Part shown: positions 43,012 through 54,464 of the stretch, piece after piece
Numbering within the stretch: position 1 is the stretch's first letter
Layout: each line of letters starts with the position of its first letter
Translations under genes and position numbers: made by a program
Notes under the pieces: model-generated
The model's database searches: none
The model's input: the letters and a program-made list of their open reading frames with translations, nothing else
Told to the model about the DNA's origin: nothing
NCBI GenBank assembly: GCA_030411725.1
Contig: MU839838.1
Span: forward strand, 1-64,000
Length of the DNA stretch: 64,000 bases
Source of the DNA: Echria macrotheca
Taxonomy: Eukaryota > Ascomycota > Sordariomycetes > Sordariales > Schizotheciaceae
Reading direction: 5' to 3'

Positions 43012-44482
43012 CTAAACGCTCATCAAGCCGCGATATTTTTCCAAAAAGCGCTCAACCGCCCCGACCAGTCTATCCAGCTCCTCTTCAGGCGTCTGGAGGA
43101 TGAGCGCCATGTAGCCGCGCCTAGCAATCCAAAACCCCTCCTCCAACATCTCGAACCAAAAGAGGTCTTTCAGATCGGCCCTCTCCTTTCCAGCAAGATC
43201 GCTGCCGCTCGTGATGTCTTCCGTCCCGTCCTCGGAAAAGTGCACGCCAATCAGCGACCCCTTGCCGGTGAAGCTTAACTTTGTGCCCCGTGACACGGCG
43301 ACAAGTCGCTCCCGGAAAGCATCTCCTTTTCGGTTGAAGGCGATACTCGCCTCGGGTGTAAACACCTCGGACAAAGCTGTGTACCCTGCCAACATAGCCA
43401 TTGTGTTGTTGTTGAACGTGCCGGAGTGAGACAGCCCGCCTCTAAGCCTCGGATCATAAACCGCCATCACGTCCTTCCTCCCGCCAAAGGCGCCAAAAGA
43501 GAAGCCTCCTCCGAGATACTTGCCCAACGTCAGCATGTCTGGCTTGAGACCATACTCGACTCCCAGGCCATGTGGGCTCAGCCGGGAGGTCATGACCTCG
43601 TCCAAGATGAAGATCGCCCCAGCTGCCTTCGTAGCCTCTCTGACCTTAGCCAGGAAGTCTCTCGTACCCTGCGGTGTATTGAATTAGCTATTTGCCTCCT
43701 TTGGCCGAGACAGCCCCAATATGACCGAAGGAGGGAATAATCACTTACTGGGACCACGCCTCCTGATCCCTGCACCGCTTCCACCAGCACCGCCGCAAGC
43801 TGCCCCTTTTCTTCCACGCTCTTAATAACATTCAGTGCCGCATCGGTATCATTGTACCTCGGAACGACGACAAAGTCATCCGGGTCTACCGTATTCGCGG
43901 CTGGCTTCCCGTCGGGAAAGGACAGTACGCCGCCGTGGTAGCCTCCGGAGAACACAACCACCTTTCGCTTTCCAGTGAAATGCCGTGCGGCGGCTAGGGC
44001 GTAGATGTTGGCTTCGGTCCCGCTGTTTGTCATCCGCACGTGGTCAATATGGAACCGCTCACAGAGCAAAGCGGCGTGCTGCTGCTCTAGGGCTGTGGTT
44101 GCCCCCATGCTAAGGCCGACGTCGTCGAGAGCCGACATGATGGCGCGTCGAATCGGGGGCAACGGTGTGTGGCCGAACAGGCCGGCGGACAGGTCGCCGG
44201 TAAGATCGAGATACCTGAGCAGGTCAGAGAGTACAGAGAAGGTGACGGTTCGCGTCGTTACTTATGACGGTCAGAATCATATATGTAGACACCTTTGCCC
44301 TGGACCATTGTGAGTGGGAAAGGCGAGGTGTGCAGGAGTGTACGCGTGTTTCCTCCGGGGAGGGAGATGACAGCAAGGTCATGTTGGTTCTTGGAAAGGG
44401 GGTTGTTGGTGATGAACCGGGATTCGGCATCGGCGAGCGCTTGTGCCACTGCGCAACTCTGGACAGACTTCACTTCAGCCAT
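43012..44482 (-). CDS. Class-III pyridoxal-phosphate aminotransferase / aminomutase
   Basis: Predicted 447-residue PLP enzyme resembling glutamate-1-semialdehyde aminomutases. Exons 44262-44482, 43749-44214 and 43012-43668, in frame. Motifs: RMTNSGTEANIYALAAAR (PLP phosphate loop, about 125-140), FSGGYHGG, ILDEVMTSR (Asp binding the pyridine nitrogen) and LTLGKYLGGG with the Schiff-base Lys at about 279, followed by GAFGGRKDVM. Fungi do not make ALA by the glutamate route, so the substrate is probably another amino acid or amine. The enzyme is complete. No obvious pathway partner is adjacent. Confidence 0.92.
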
Positions 44483-44953
44483 CGCGATGAAATATCAATG
44501 ATAGACTGAGAGCAAAAGATCACTTGGCGCAAGATTGGTTCCTCAGCAGCCTATTTATAAACGAATTACTGGATACCGGCAACCCCTCATCTTCGTTCCC
44601 GAATCCTTCACTAGCATCACGGGCCGATGGAACCTATTGAACCCGAAAATCTTGGCAACCGGGTCACTCGCTTCCCAGGCCTCATAGCGTGTTGATTAGT
44701 GAACCGCGGAAAAACGACGTGGGTTGCGATGTCCTCAAGTGACTGGAGGCTAAGGCGCCTTGGGCGCAACAATCGGAAGATTCGATCATGTTACGTCAGA
44801 GACTCGTTCATAATCAGGAGACCGAGTACAAGGCTGGACTTCACTCCAGACGTAAAGGACAAGACGAGAAGGGTAAATGGTTATTATACAAATCAGAGCC
44901 ATCATTTTGGCTGTCGGGTCCGGGGTTGGTTGCTATGCAGCTTATGTGAAGTG
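44483..44953. other. Intergenic, no gene seen
   Basis: About 470 bp between the aminotransferase start and the Mtf2-like stop. No supported gene. Confidence 0.4.
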
Positions 44954-46342
44954 CTAGCTGCTGAACGAAGTTGTTTCGTTCCTTTGCCGGATCTGCCCAT
45001 ATATCGTTGACGACCAACGACTTGCTTCTGGTAGAAGAGAGAACTCAAACTCTGGCAGATTGACGACTTCCTCCAAAAAGGGGCCCTTGTTGCCCTCGAC
45101 GCTCGAATGGAGGGTGTGTTCGATGTCCTGGGCAAGACGCAATGTGGTTTCATCGTAATGCAAGCCCGCCTGGCGCATCTCCTTGAACAAGTTGAAGACG
45201 GCTTCCGAATCACCGTAGCGCGTCCAATATATCTGACCCAGAGCATTGTAAAACGGGGTACTCACACCAAGAACATAGCTCATAGTGCCCAGTTCCCTGA
45301 CCCGTGGCAGGATGTTGAGGACCAGGGGTGACGACCGGACGAATGCCTGATCAAGCAGTTGCAGTGCCTTGACCAGGTAGCCCGGGAACAGAGGACCGTA
45401 AATCTCCATCGAGAGTTTCTCTTGGCCGTGATCGTCCCCGGTGGCTGTTTCTTCCTTCCGTCGGGCTTGCTTTTGTTTCGGCTTGGTCTTCGCACTCATG
45501 CCAAGCTTGTCCACGATGGTGAACACTTCGTTCTCAAGCACATCCCATAATTCGACGTCGGATCTGGCTGCACGCAGTTTATTTTCGACCCTCGTCCTTT
45601 CTTTTCGTCTTGTCTGCTCCACGTCCACGCGGGTGCTTTGGGCCGATCTGCTTTGAAGGTTGTCCCCGACGGCTTCGGTCGTGCTCTCTGTGGCTTGCGA
45701 TGCGGCATCTGATCCCTCATCGCCTTGTCCGCTGACACCGATCGCTCGCTCGGTTTCGAATACACCTAGCGCCTCTCGTGCGGCCTTGCGGAGGCTAGGT
45801 GGGAAACGACTGAGAGCCCTCGATCGACCGTCTGCCGCCGTCCGTGTGCTTGCTGGATCCATTGGGTCGATGGATTGGATCATCGGCCGCCATGATTTCG
45901 AGGCAGGAGTACTTGCGTGCTGCGGAACGATGCTAATGTTGTTAGTCGTCGACTGTTGTTGCGATTCAACTCTCTGCAAGAGACGACCAAGTGCCGTTTG
46001 AGAGGGTTCTTGCGGAGACGGCTTTGAGATGCCCCGTGCGGCGATCTCTTGAAAGATGCGGTCGAAAGCTTTCTGTTCCTGTGGTGTAATGGTAGATGTT
46101 TCCCCGTCCTCTGTTCTCGCTGGGCCATGCTCCATGCCCGGAGGCAATTCGAACGGAATCGCATTTGCGCTTGGGCGGCGGGTTCGACGAGTTTGTGACA
46201 GCACTGTTCGATGGAACGAGGCGCTCTGAACTCGGATGGGGATGTGCTTGCTTCCCAGCCGTTGCAGCGTCCGGGTCTGGTAAAGAAACGGCAGAAGAGT
46301 GCCTGACATGGCTGGGCTAATTTTGGAGGCCACTTGAAGCAT
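44954..46342 (-). CDS. Mtf2-like mitochondrial RNA-processing/translation protein
   Basis: Single-exon 462-codon gene. The N-terminus is basic and Ser/Arg-rich (TLLPFLYQTRTLQRLG, SASFHRTVLSQTRR), a plausible mitochondrial targeting sequence; ATG 46342 is first, ATG 46309 is an alternative. The middle is low complexity (Gln/Thr/Ser). The C-terminal third (about 270-440: VELWDVLENEVF, YGPLFPGYLVKALQLLDQAF, LNILPRVRELG, SYVLGVSTPFYNALGQIYW, NLFKEMRQAGLHYDETT) matches the Mtf2/Nam1 C-terminal family and has PPR-like helical pairs. Role inferred: stabilising or translating mitochondrial transcripts. Confidence 0.75.
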   Translation of the reverse strand: MLQVASKISPAMSGTLLPFLYQTRTLQRLGSKHIPIRVQSASFHRTVLSQTRRTRRPSANAIPFELPPGMEHGPARTEDGETSTITPQEQKAFDRIFQEIAARGISKPSPQEPSQTALGRLLQRVESQQQSTTNNISIVPQHASTPASKSWRPMIQSIDPMDPASTRTAADGRSRALSRFPPSLRKAAREALGVFETERAIGVSGQGDEGSDAASQATESTTEAVGDNLQSRSAQSTRVDVEQTRRKERTRVENKLRAARSDVELWDVLENEVFTIVDKLGMSAKTKPKQKQARRKEETATGDDHGQEKLSMEIYGPLFPGYLVKALQLLDQAFVRSSPLVLNILPRVRELGTMSYVLGVSTPFYNALGQIYWTRYGDSEAVFNLFKEMRQAGLHYDETTLRLAQDIEHTLHSSVEGNKGPFLEEVVNLPEFEFSLLPEASRWSSTIYGQIRQRNETTSFSS

Positions 46343-46635
46343 CTACTGTTAGCAACTTGAAGGTCGCGAAAATTCCGGTGCTGAACACGCCCGTGGTCAT
46401 CGAGCGCGCTAGCTAGTTCGGGAAATCCCGAGGCGCACGGGGCAAGTTGCAAAGTCGCCTCGTGATTACGCGACAGAAGGCGCGACGCGACGATACGGAC
46501 GCCGCGACTCTCCTGCTTCATTTCCCCTCGCTGCCGCCAGTCGCGCAAACTTGGGGTTTTCTCAGCGGCCGTTGGGTACCGCTGCTTCTCGTCTACTGAT
46601 TTATAGCCCTTTTTGACACTATAATACCGCGCGTC

Positions 46636-48270
46636 ATGCCACCAAAAACCGAACCAGCGATGAGCGCCTTCGAGCGCAAGCGGCTCGAAAACATCGCCAA
46701 CAATAATGCGATCCTGAGCACGATCAGCATAGCTGCCGATAAGATTATTCCGAAGCCGGTTACCAAGCCAGTCAGACGCGCAGCGACACCTCGGACCAAG
46801 CGCGAGACTGTCAAGCGCGAGGCTCCCCGTCCAACGCGCCAGAGCAGCAGACTTGCGGGACTCGATGCCGATGCGGGCGTGCTGAAGCGCAAGGCTGAAG
46901 TCGACGCGGAAGCGGAGCTGGACAAGGCAAAAGCGAAGAAGCTGCGTGTTAGTGGTGATCTGAATCTCGGCGACATCACGGTCGAGGGCCGCAAATGGGA
47001 AGCGGGGCTTGATGGCTTGGACGGGCTCAAAGGGCTAAGCTCCGGGCTTTCCGTGCGTGGTGCCCAGCCGGGTGTCCGCACTTTCAAGGAGGAGGATTTG
47101 GAGGATACATCGGATGAAAGTCTAAAGGGCCTGAGGCTGCGCATGGGTAATCTCAAACTGTACGAAAAATGGGCTGTAAATGGTATGTGCTCCATGCTGG
47201 TGCTTCTCTCGGGGCCAATGGATGCTGACTGCTTGGTTGCAGATATCAAGATTGTCCCACAGCGGGTATACGCGATGGGATTCCATCCTACCGAAGAGAA
47301 GCCCATTATCTTCGCTGGTGATAAGGAGGGGGCCATGGGAGTCTTTGACGCGTCGCAGGAAGCGCCTGAGGTGGACGACGACGACGAAGCGGCCGACTAT
47401 CCGGACCCTGTGATATCTGCGTTCAAAACGCACTCGAGAACGATAACTTCGTTTCTCTTCTCACCCAGTGACGCGAAGAAGGTGTACTCGGCATCGTACG
47501 ATTCGTCCATCCGGAAGCTGGACTTGGAAAAGGGGATTTCGACTGAGGTATTTGCGCCTGCGGACAGCGATGACGAGTTGCCCATCAGCGCGATGGATAT
47601 GCCCTCTACGGATTCCAACGTCGTACTGTTCTCTACATTGCATGGATCACTGGGCCGTCACGATCTTCGGACCAAGGCTGTCGAGGCAGAGATATGGACC
47701 TTGACGGACCAGAAAATTGGTGGATTTTCTCTCCACCCGGTGCACTCGCATCTGGTTGCGACGGCATCTTTGGATCGGACGCTGAAGATCTGGGATCTCA
47801 GGAAAATGGTCGGCAAAGGGGATCTTCGGCACCCGGCGCTGCTCGGTGAGCACGGGTCTAGGCTCTCCGTCTCCCATGCTAGCTGGAGCCGTGCCGGCCA
47901 CGTCGCGACGTCAAGTTACGACGACCTGATCAAAATATACGCCTTTCGGGATGCTGGGGAATGGGAGGCTGGAGTGGATCTCAGTGACAAGCAGATGACG
48001 CCAGTCAGGCAGATTCCTCATAACAACCAGACAGGCCGGTGGGTGACGATTCTCAAGCCGCAATGGCAGATGAATCCTCAGGACGGCTTTCACAAATTCG
48101 TCATCGGAAATATGAATCGCTTTGTGGACGTGTTTGCGGCTGACGGTGAGCAGCTGGCCCAGCTTGGAGGAGACGGCATTACTGCGGTGCCTGCTGTGGC
48201 TCACTTCCACCCAACGAAGGACTGGGTCGCCGGTGGTAATGCCAGTGGAAAGCTGTGTCTCTGGATGTGA
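46636..48270 (+). CDS. cmr1: WD40 DNA damage-binding protein Cmr1
   Basis: Predicted 524-residue nuclear WD-repeat protein implicated in replication stress and intranuclear quality control. Exons 46636-47182 and 47243-48270; the 60-nt intron (GTATGT...TTGCAG) is in frame and stop-free, so an unspliced reading would add 20 residues. A Lys/Arg/Glu-rich N-terminus (MSAFERKRLENIANNNAIL) precedes the WD propeller: RVYAMGFHPTEEKPIIFAGDKEG, HSRTITSFLFSPSD, YDSSIRKLDL, GSLGRHDLRT, LVATASLDRTLKIWDLR, and the terminal GGNASGKLCLWM. Acidic inserts lie between blades 1 and 2. Start codon ATG 46636 is unambiguous. Confidence 0.93.
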   Translation: MPPKTEPAMSAFERKRLENIANNNAILSTISIAADKIIPKPVTKPVRRAATPRTKRETVKREAPRPTRQSSRLAGLDADAGVLKRKAEVDAEAELDKAKAKKLRVSGDLNLGDITVEGRKWEAGLDGLDGLKGLSSGLSVRGAQPGVRTFKEEDLEDTSDESLKGLRLRMGNLKLYEKWAVNGMCSMLVLLSGPMDADCLVADIKIVPQRVYAMGFHPTEEKPIIFAGDKEGAMGVFDASQEAPEVDDDDEAADYPDPVISAFKTHSRTITSFLFSPSDAKKVYSASYDSSIRKLDLEKGISTEVFAPADSDDELPISAMDMPSTDSNVVLFSTLHGSLGRHDLRTKAVEAEIWTLTDQKIGGFSLHPVHSHLVATASLDRTLKIWDLRKMVGKGDLRHPALLGEHGSRLSVSHASWSRAGHVATSSYDDLIKIYAFRDAGEWEAGVDLSDKQMTPVRQIPHNNQTGRWVTILKPQWQMNPQDGFHKFVIGNMNRFVDVFAADGEQLAQLGGDGITAVPAVAHFHPTKDWVAGGNASGKLCLWM

Positions 48271-49695
48271 GATGGCGGGCCGGATTTTTGGTCGTGGGTT
48301 GATTGACGAGATGATATCACGTGTTTGGAAGCCTGGAAGGCATGAACGGAAGGAAGTAAGGTATGCTGCGTTTCTGGGATCTGTCGGCGTTGGTTGGCAT
48401 ATGGAGGCTAGACCTAGGGTCTCGCCTTTGTCATACTCGGGCTTGCAGGGAGGCTTACAAGCAATACCAAGCCTTTTCAGCAACCTCGGCGTCTAGAAAT
48501 GCAATGGTCTGTTTTATACGGAGACTCTTCAATTTGCAATAGCTCCGCGGGGCTACCACTGAGATGTTCTGGTGACAGACCAGTCTTTATCTGCCGGCCC
48601 CCACCGAGATACGAACAACGGTGTCGCACGGCACACCCACCATGGAAGTGTTCACGGGTTCGGGTGCCGCCGTCGGAAGAGAGCGGGTGGCGGCCTGCTG
48701 CACTTGGGTTCTTATCATGCCGACCTGCTTTTTGCTGTACCCCTTTCTTCCGGATTCTCATGCTTGCATGTGACGCATCTGCTGGAAGGAGCCCCATCAT
48801 CACCTGGCTGGCTGGGGGCTGGCTTATCGATAAGCCTGGCAGGTGGTGCCTGTGCCGCATGACTGTGCGATTACTCTGGTGGAGTCGGGGTGTTCAAACC
48901 ACTTGCGGCCATTTCCATCCGGCATCCTGCGGTCGCCTTGCCTGCTCGTCTCCTGTCGACTCTAGCCGTGCCAACACACTCGCAAAGCTTCGGGACCCGC
49001 CTGCACGCACCTCTGGTTCCGGATGCTGCCTGGGTGGAGCGTAGAAATAGCAGTTTCGAGGTCGGTAGGTCAATTGTTAGAGCCCCGCTGCCGGCTTCAA
49101 ACTACTTCCAATGAGAGGTTAACTTGACCAAGCTAGAAGTAGAGTAGGGTTAGGCCGGCCATGCAAGCCATGCTAGAGGCCTTGCGGTTGCCGACGCCAT
49201 CCTTTAGCAGGTAGACCGTCATTCGACCACAAGGGTACCATCCTTGCCATCCCCGTGTGTCACCCTGCCTTTCCAGCCGATAGCAGTGGGATACAGTCGT
49301 CGCCGAAGCTTCCGCCTCACCTCACCCGTATGGCTCGTGAATGCTCGCTACCAGCCTTATTACTGCGCAGCCTCGCCCCTGCAACGAGCCGCCAATAGCC
49401 CGCGGTTGTGAGCGCGCCTGACAAGGGAGTCGAGCGCTACCAAGGCTGGTGCGCCCTGCGCTGGCCAGTGCGGCGGTATCTGCGCCTTCGCATCTGACTT
49501 CTAACATCCTTGTTGAGATCTGCTTGCCTGCCTAACTTTCAGCTTCGCTCGACCACAGCTTCTCCTGCCTAATAATAATAATACAAAGCTCTGTTGAGGC
49601 CTATTTCGTGGGCCGCTGATTGCGGCGCCAAACCGAAGGCTCCGGCTCCGCAACCCTTCTCCCCTCCGGCGTCGCGCTCCGGTGCTCACAGAACG
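48271..49695. other. Intergenic, 1.4 kb without a supported gene
   Basis: Frames up to 181 codons on both strands begin at non-ATG codons or lack family features. The right part is pyrimidine-rich and probably the 5' leader of atg26. Confidence 0.4.
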
Positions 49696-52600
49696 ATGGC
49701 TCCTCCACGATCAGCGTCACCTGCCGCAGCCCGCGCGACCGCCCACCCTCCATCTCACGGAAACCTCGCGGCTTCTCAGCTGTCCCAATCACAGCACCCC
49801 GAGTTCCTGTCATCCACACCCCCCATTCGATCTCCCGGTCCAAACCTCGACGAGCACCCGGCCCGCCGCGTTTCAAGGAAGCTCCAGAAGAAGCGACGTG
49901 ACGGCGAGCACACACCCACCATGGAGCTTCCGGAGCGCCTCAAAGACCATGGTGACCCTGCCGATAGCGAGGAGGAGGTGCTGCGGCCGCAGGGATACAG
50001 CGGTGGGATGTTTATGAACATGAACCAGAGCATCTTCGGTCTCATCGCTGCGGCTGGCAGCCAGGTCGATTTTGCCGATCGGTTCGAGGCCCAGAGTTCC
50101 GATGAAGAGGAGGAAGGTGAAAACGCGATGGCCATGACCATCGCCGGACATAAGGGTTCCGCTAGACGGGTCGACTTCGCTCGTGCGGGCCCTCTTGCAC
50201 AGACTACTGTCCTGCGGAAGCCTAGCGAGTCGGCAGCTAAGGCAGAGGGGCGTCATAAAAAGAGACTATCCGAATCGCGCTTTCTGCGTGCAGTACCAGG
50301 ACTGTCCCGCCTCTCGTCCAAGTCCAAATCGTCCAAACACCAAAAAGGCAAGCCTGCGACAGAAGACAATATCCGCGAAGAACACGATGACGGATCGGGG
50401 ACGCCCATTTCCGCCACGGACTCACCCGCCCCGAGCATCGAGGTCACCCGGACAGAAGGTAGGCTGGCGCCTGTTATGAGCCGGATGCTGGAGGCGAGGG
50501 CACTCATGGCCGCACGACCGAGCTTCGACCTCGAAAGACCCTCGGGCGAGCAACAGCGAGACATGGACGGTAGCGAGACCAGCCCCACGGAGCTTTCGAA
50601 GAAGCTCAAGGAGATATTCGAGTTCGAGGAGCCCGAGGAGGTTATAGAAGGTGCTGTCGGCGTCTCCTTGAAGCCGTGTGCGATGCTGACAGCGGCGCTT
50701 AGAGTATCCTTGCTGGCTTCTTCAGCACGTCCTTCTCCAGGGCTACATGTACATCACTTCCCGACACATCGCATTCTATGCCTATTTGCCCAAGAAGGCT
50801 GTACGTCGGCACCTTTCGACTTGGGATCTGCCCGATGCTGACTTCAACCCAGAACGAAGTCGCCAAATCCGGATACCTGTCGAAATGCGGGAAACGAAAC
50901 CCCAAGTACAACCGCTATTGGTTCCGGCTCAAGGGTGATGTGCTGTCCTACTACCGTGATCCACAGGACGTATACTTTCCCAGCGGCCAAATCGATCTCC
51001 GATACGGAATCTCGGCGACTATAACCGACAAGGACAAGGACGCCGTCCACTTCGTTGTCACCACCCATCATCGTTCGTACAACTTTCGAGCCGATAGCGC
51101 GCAGAGTGCGAAGGAATGGGTCAAGAGTTTGCAGCGAGTTATATTCAGGTCGCACAATGATGGCGACAGCGTCAAGATTTCGCTTCCCATAGACAACATC
51201 ATCGACATCGAGGAGACACAGATGCTGGACTTTGCCGATACCTGTAAGATCAGGGTCATCGACAATGACGAGACCTATGCTGTCGACGAGGTAAATGGCT
51301 TTCTGTCCAGCATGAACCGCGCTGATCTTTGCAGTATTTCTTTTCGTTTTTCAGTTTCGGCAGAGAGGCCCTCAACGTTCTAAAGATCTTGATAGATGAT
51401 TCCTCAGCCCAAACACCGGCGGCGAAGGAGTTGCCCAAGGTCTTGGAGGGGGATGAGCTGTCCTCGTCCAAGGAACTAGACGGGGCCGCGTTTCGCACCC
51501 CCGAACGTGCGCCTCGTCCGCCCAATGTCCGGACGGCGAAGCTCTCCGAAGGTGTTCGGGCTACCCTATCTCCGATTTCGCCAGGAAGCCAGAACCACTC
51601 ACCAAGCCCTCGTGCCAGCGGTGATTTTACCCGCAGCAGTTTCGACGCCCTTCGACCGTTCGGACGGCGCAGTCTCGATATCAACCAAATTGCCGGGCTG
51701 CGGCAGGAGTCACCGCGAAGAAGCTTTAGTGGGAGCCGGCGATCGTTGAACAAACACGGTCTTGCAGACAGCGCGGTCCGCCCGGACAAACCCGGAAGCA
51801 GCGACTCGTATGTCCAGAGTCTCGAGGATCCGAGCCAAGCCAGTATATCGGCGCTCGTTGCGTCGGGAAGCAGCGAAGAACAGTCCCCAAGCCAGATTCT
51901 GCGACGCAGCGACGTGTTCCGGAGTCCCACGATCCGGCGGTCGGCCTCTGCCTCTCGAAGCCTTGAACCGGGCAGCCACACCAACCGGCCCAATGTCGAG
52001 CGATACCATACAGCCGACTTCGGGAGGCTCCCGGCGCGCCACGCCGCCACGACCGGTCATGTCGTCGACCCTGGCGCAGGCGAGCTCGATGGGGCGCTCG
52101 CTACGCCGACGCTCCAGAGCATTGCCAAGATGGGAGGCTACCCGTTCCAGAAGGCGAACGCAATTATGGGCTACCTGGACAGGACTTCTAGGCGGATGAG
52201 TACCTTGCTAGCAACCGAGTCCATGGGATACGTTGAGAAGGTTTCAGGCATGTGGAAAGGCGGGAAGAAGCATTATGACGATCCGAGCGGCCTCAAGACC
52301 GATGAGGAGGAGATTGAGGATGACCCCGAGGAGAGAGCTAACTCGGAAGCCCGCTTCCAAGCCCACTTTGCCTTACCTGAGACGGAGAAGCTGCAAGCAG
52401 CGTACTTTGGCTACATGATGAGGGTCCTCCCCCTCTACGGCAAAATCTATATCGGAGACCGGCATTTCTGCTTCCGCAGTCTGCTGCCTGGAACACGCAC
52501 CAAACTCATTCTCCCTTTTAAGGATATTGAGAACGTGGATAGCGAGAAAGGCTTCCGCTTCGGCTACGCCGGCCTCGTGGTTGTGATCCGGGGCCACGAG

Positions 52601-54464
52601 GAACTCTTTTTCGAGTTTGGCAAGGCCGAGATACGCGACGATTGTAGCATTACTATACTGCGGAACCTCGAGGCCACCAGATATCTCCGCGAATCCAGCC
52701 TTCTCGATCGTGACGAGATGGAAAACGCCCAGGCTGCCGTCGCCGAACGCGACGCTCTGCAGGAGGCAAGGAACGACGAATTTCCCGACCACGAAATTCG
52801 ACTGCCCCGTCAGGCATCGGGCATATCCGAAGCGCCCACCATCCTTTTCGATGATGGCAAGGCCTCTATCCTCAACTTCAAGCCGACAAACCCGCTCAGA
52901 GTGACCTGTCTGACGATCGGGTCCCGCGGGGATGTGCAGCCCTACATTGCGCTCTGCAAGAAGCTGCTCGAGGAAGGCCACCGGCCGCGGATCGCAACCC
53001 ATGGGGAATTCAAAGACTGGATCGAAAGCCACGGCATTGAGTTTGCCAGCGTCGGGGGCGATCCTAGCGAGCTCATGCGCATCTGCATCCAAAACGGCAC
53101 GTTCACTTGGGCCTTCCTTCGTGAAGCGAATTCGAAGTTCCGCGGCTGGCTCGACGAGCTGCTGGCATCGGCATGGGAGGCCTGCCAGGGCAGCGACTTG
53201 CTCATCGAGTCCCCCAGTGCCATGGCGGGCATACACATTGCAGAAGCTCTTGGCATTCCTTATTTCCGGGCTTTCACGATGCCCTGGACTCGCACGCGTG
53301 CGTATCCGCATGCCTTCATCATGCCCAGCCAAAAGATGGGCGGTGCTTACAACTATGTGACGTACGTCATGTTCGACAACGTCTTCTGGAAAGCCATGGC
53401 GCACCAGGTCAACCGCTGGCGAAACACCATGCTCAAGCTGCCCAACACGAACCTGGAGAAACTGCAGATCAACAAGGTTCCCTTCCTCTACAACTTCTCC
53501 CCGTTTGTTGTTCCCCCGCCCTTGGATTATAGCGACTGGATCCGAGTGACCGGTTACTGGTTCTTGGACGAGGGGGGAGAGAAATGGCAGCCACCAGCGG
53601 ATCTGATGGCATTCATCGAGAAGGCTCGGAAGGACGACAAGAAGATCGTGTACGTGGGATTCGGGTCCATCATTGTGCCTGATCCGGCCAAGATGACGCA
53701 GGAGGTGATCGATGCCGTGCTCAAGGCCGATGTCCGCTGCATCCTTAGCAAGGGGTGGAGCGATCGGTTAGAGCCTGCAGGGGCGAAGAAGGAGCCGGCC
53801 GACAGCGGGAAGCGGCCTGAGCCGGTGCTGCCCCCCGAGATCTTCCAGATCAAGTCAGCGCCGCATGACTGGCTGTTCAAACAGATCGACGCAGCGGCCC
53901 ATCACGGAGGCAGTGGCACGACTGGGGCCAGCCTGCGAGCGGGAATTCCGACCATTATACGACCTTTCTTCGGAGACCAGTTCTTCTTCGGCTCTCGAGT
54001 TGAGGATCTCGGCGTTGGCATCTGTCTCAAGAAATGGGGCGCGAACTCGTTTGCCCGTGCACTATGGGAGGCGACCCACAGTCAGCGGATGATTGTCAAG
54101 GCGAGGGTTCTAGGTGAACAAATTCGCAAGGTAAGTTTTATCAGACATAAATCCCATGCGTTGCTGACGAAATGGGCAGGAAAACGGTGTCGAGACGGCC
54201 ATCCAATGCATTTACCGCGATCTCGAGTACGCGAAGAATCTGATCAGATCCAAGGCTGGGAAGAGCTCGGCTCGTCGCGAGAGTGCCGCGGCAGATGGCG
54301 CTGACGCTGAGATCGACGACGATGATGACGAAGAAGAAAGCTGGACGTTTGTCGGTGCTGACGCTGAGACAGCCGATGATCTCAGTGCCGAGGCGGTAAT
54401 GAAGAAGACTACGCAGGATCTGAGAGACTCACCGCTCGGGATCAGAGGCGAGGCTAAAGGGTGA
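49696..54464 (+). CDS. atg26: Sterol 3-beta-glucosyltransferase Atg26
   Basis: Predicted 1,523-residue membrane-associated enzyme making sterol glucosides; required for pexophagy in some fungi. Exons 49696-50650, 50703-50800, 50853-51290, 51335-54130 and 54180-54464, all in frame. Ser-rich N-terminus, first GRAM domain split by intron 1-2 (about 310-350), PH domain (GYLSKCGKRNPKYNRYWFRL onward, about 356-460), Ser-rich linker, second GRAM (about 838-905), then GT28/UDP-glucosyltransferase: TIGSRGDVQPYIAL (about 1024) and the C-terminal nucleotide-sugar site AAHHGGSGTTGASLRAGIPTI (about 1350-1370). Acidic tail DDDDDEEESWTFVG. Start at ATG 49696; the upstream open frame begins with TTG. Confidence 0.95.

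Noticed and set aside
48499..49044. 181-codon ORF as a gene between cmr1 and atg26
   Set aside because: Composition and lack of any motif or homology-like block suggest a chance frame in GC-rich intergenic DNA.
49055..49115. tRNA-like sequence (AGGTCAATTGTTAGAGC ... GGCTTCAAAC)
   Set aside because: The A-box- and B-box-like parts are far too close together and no acceptor stem or anticodon arm can be formed.
52373..53404. 343-codon minus-strand frame
   Set aside because: It is the antisense of the Atg26 glucosyltransferase exon; GC-rich coding makes long antisense frames and it shows no domain.
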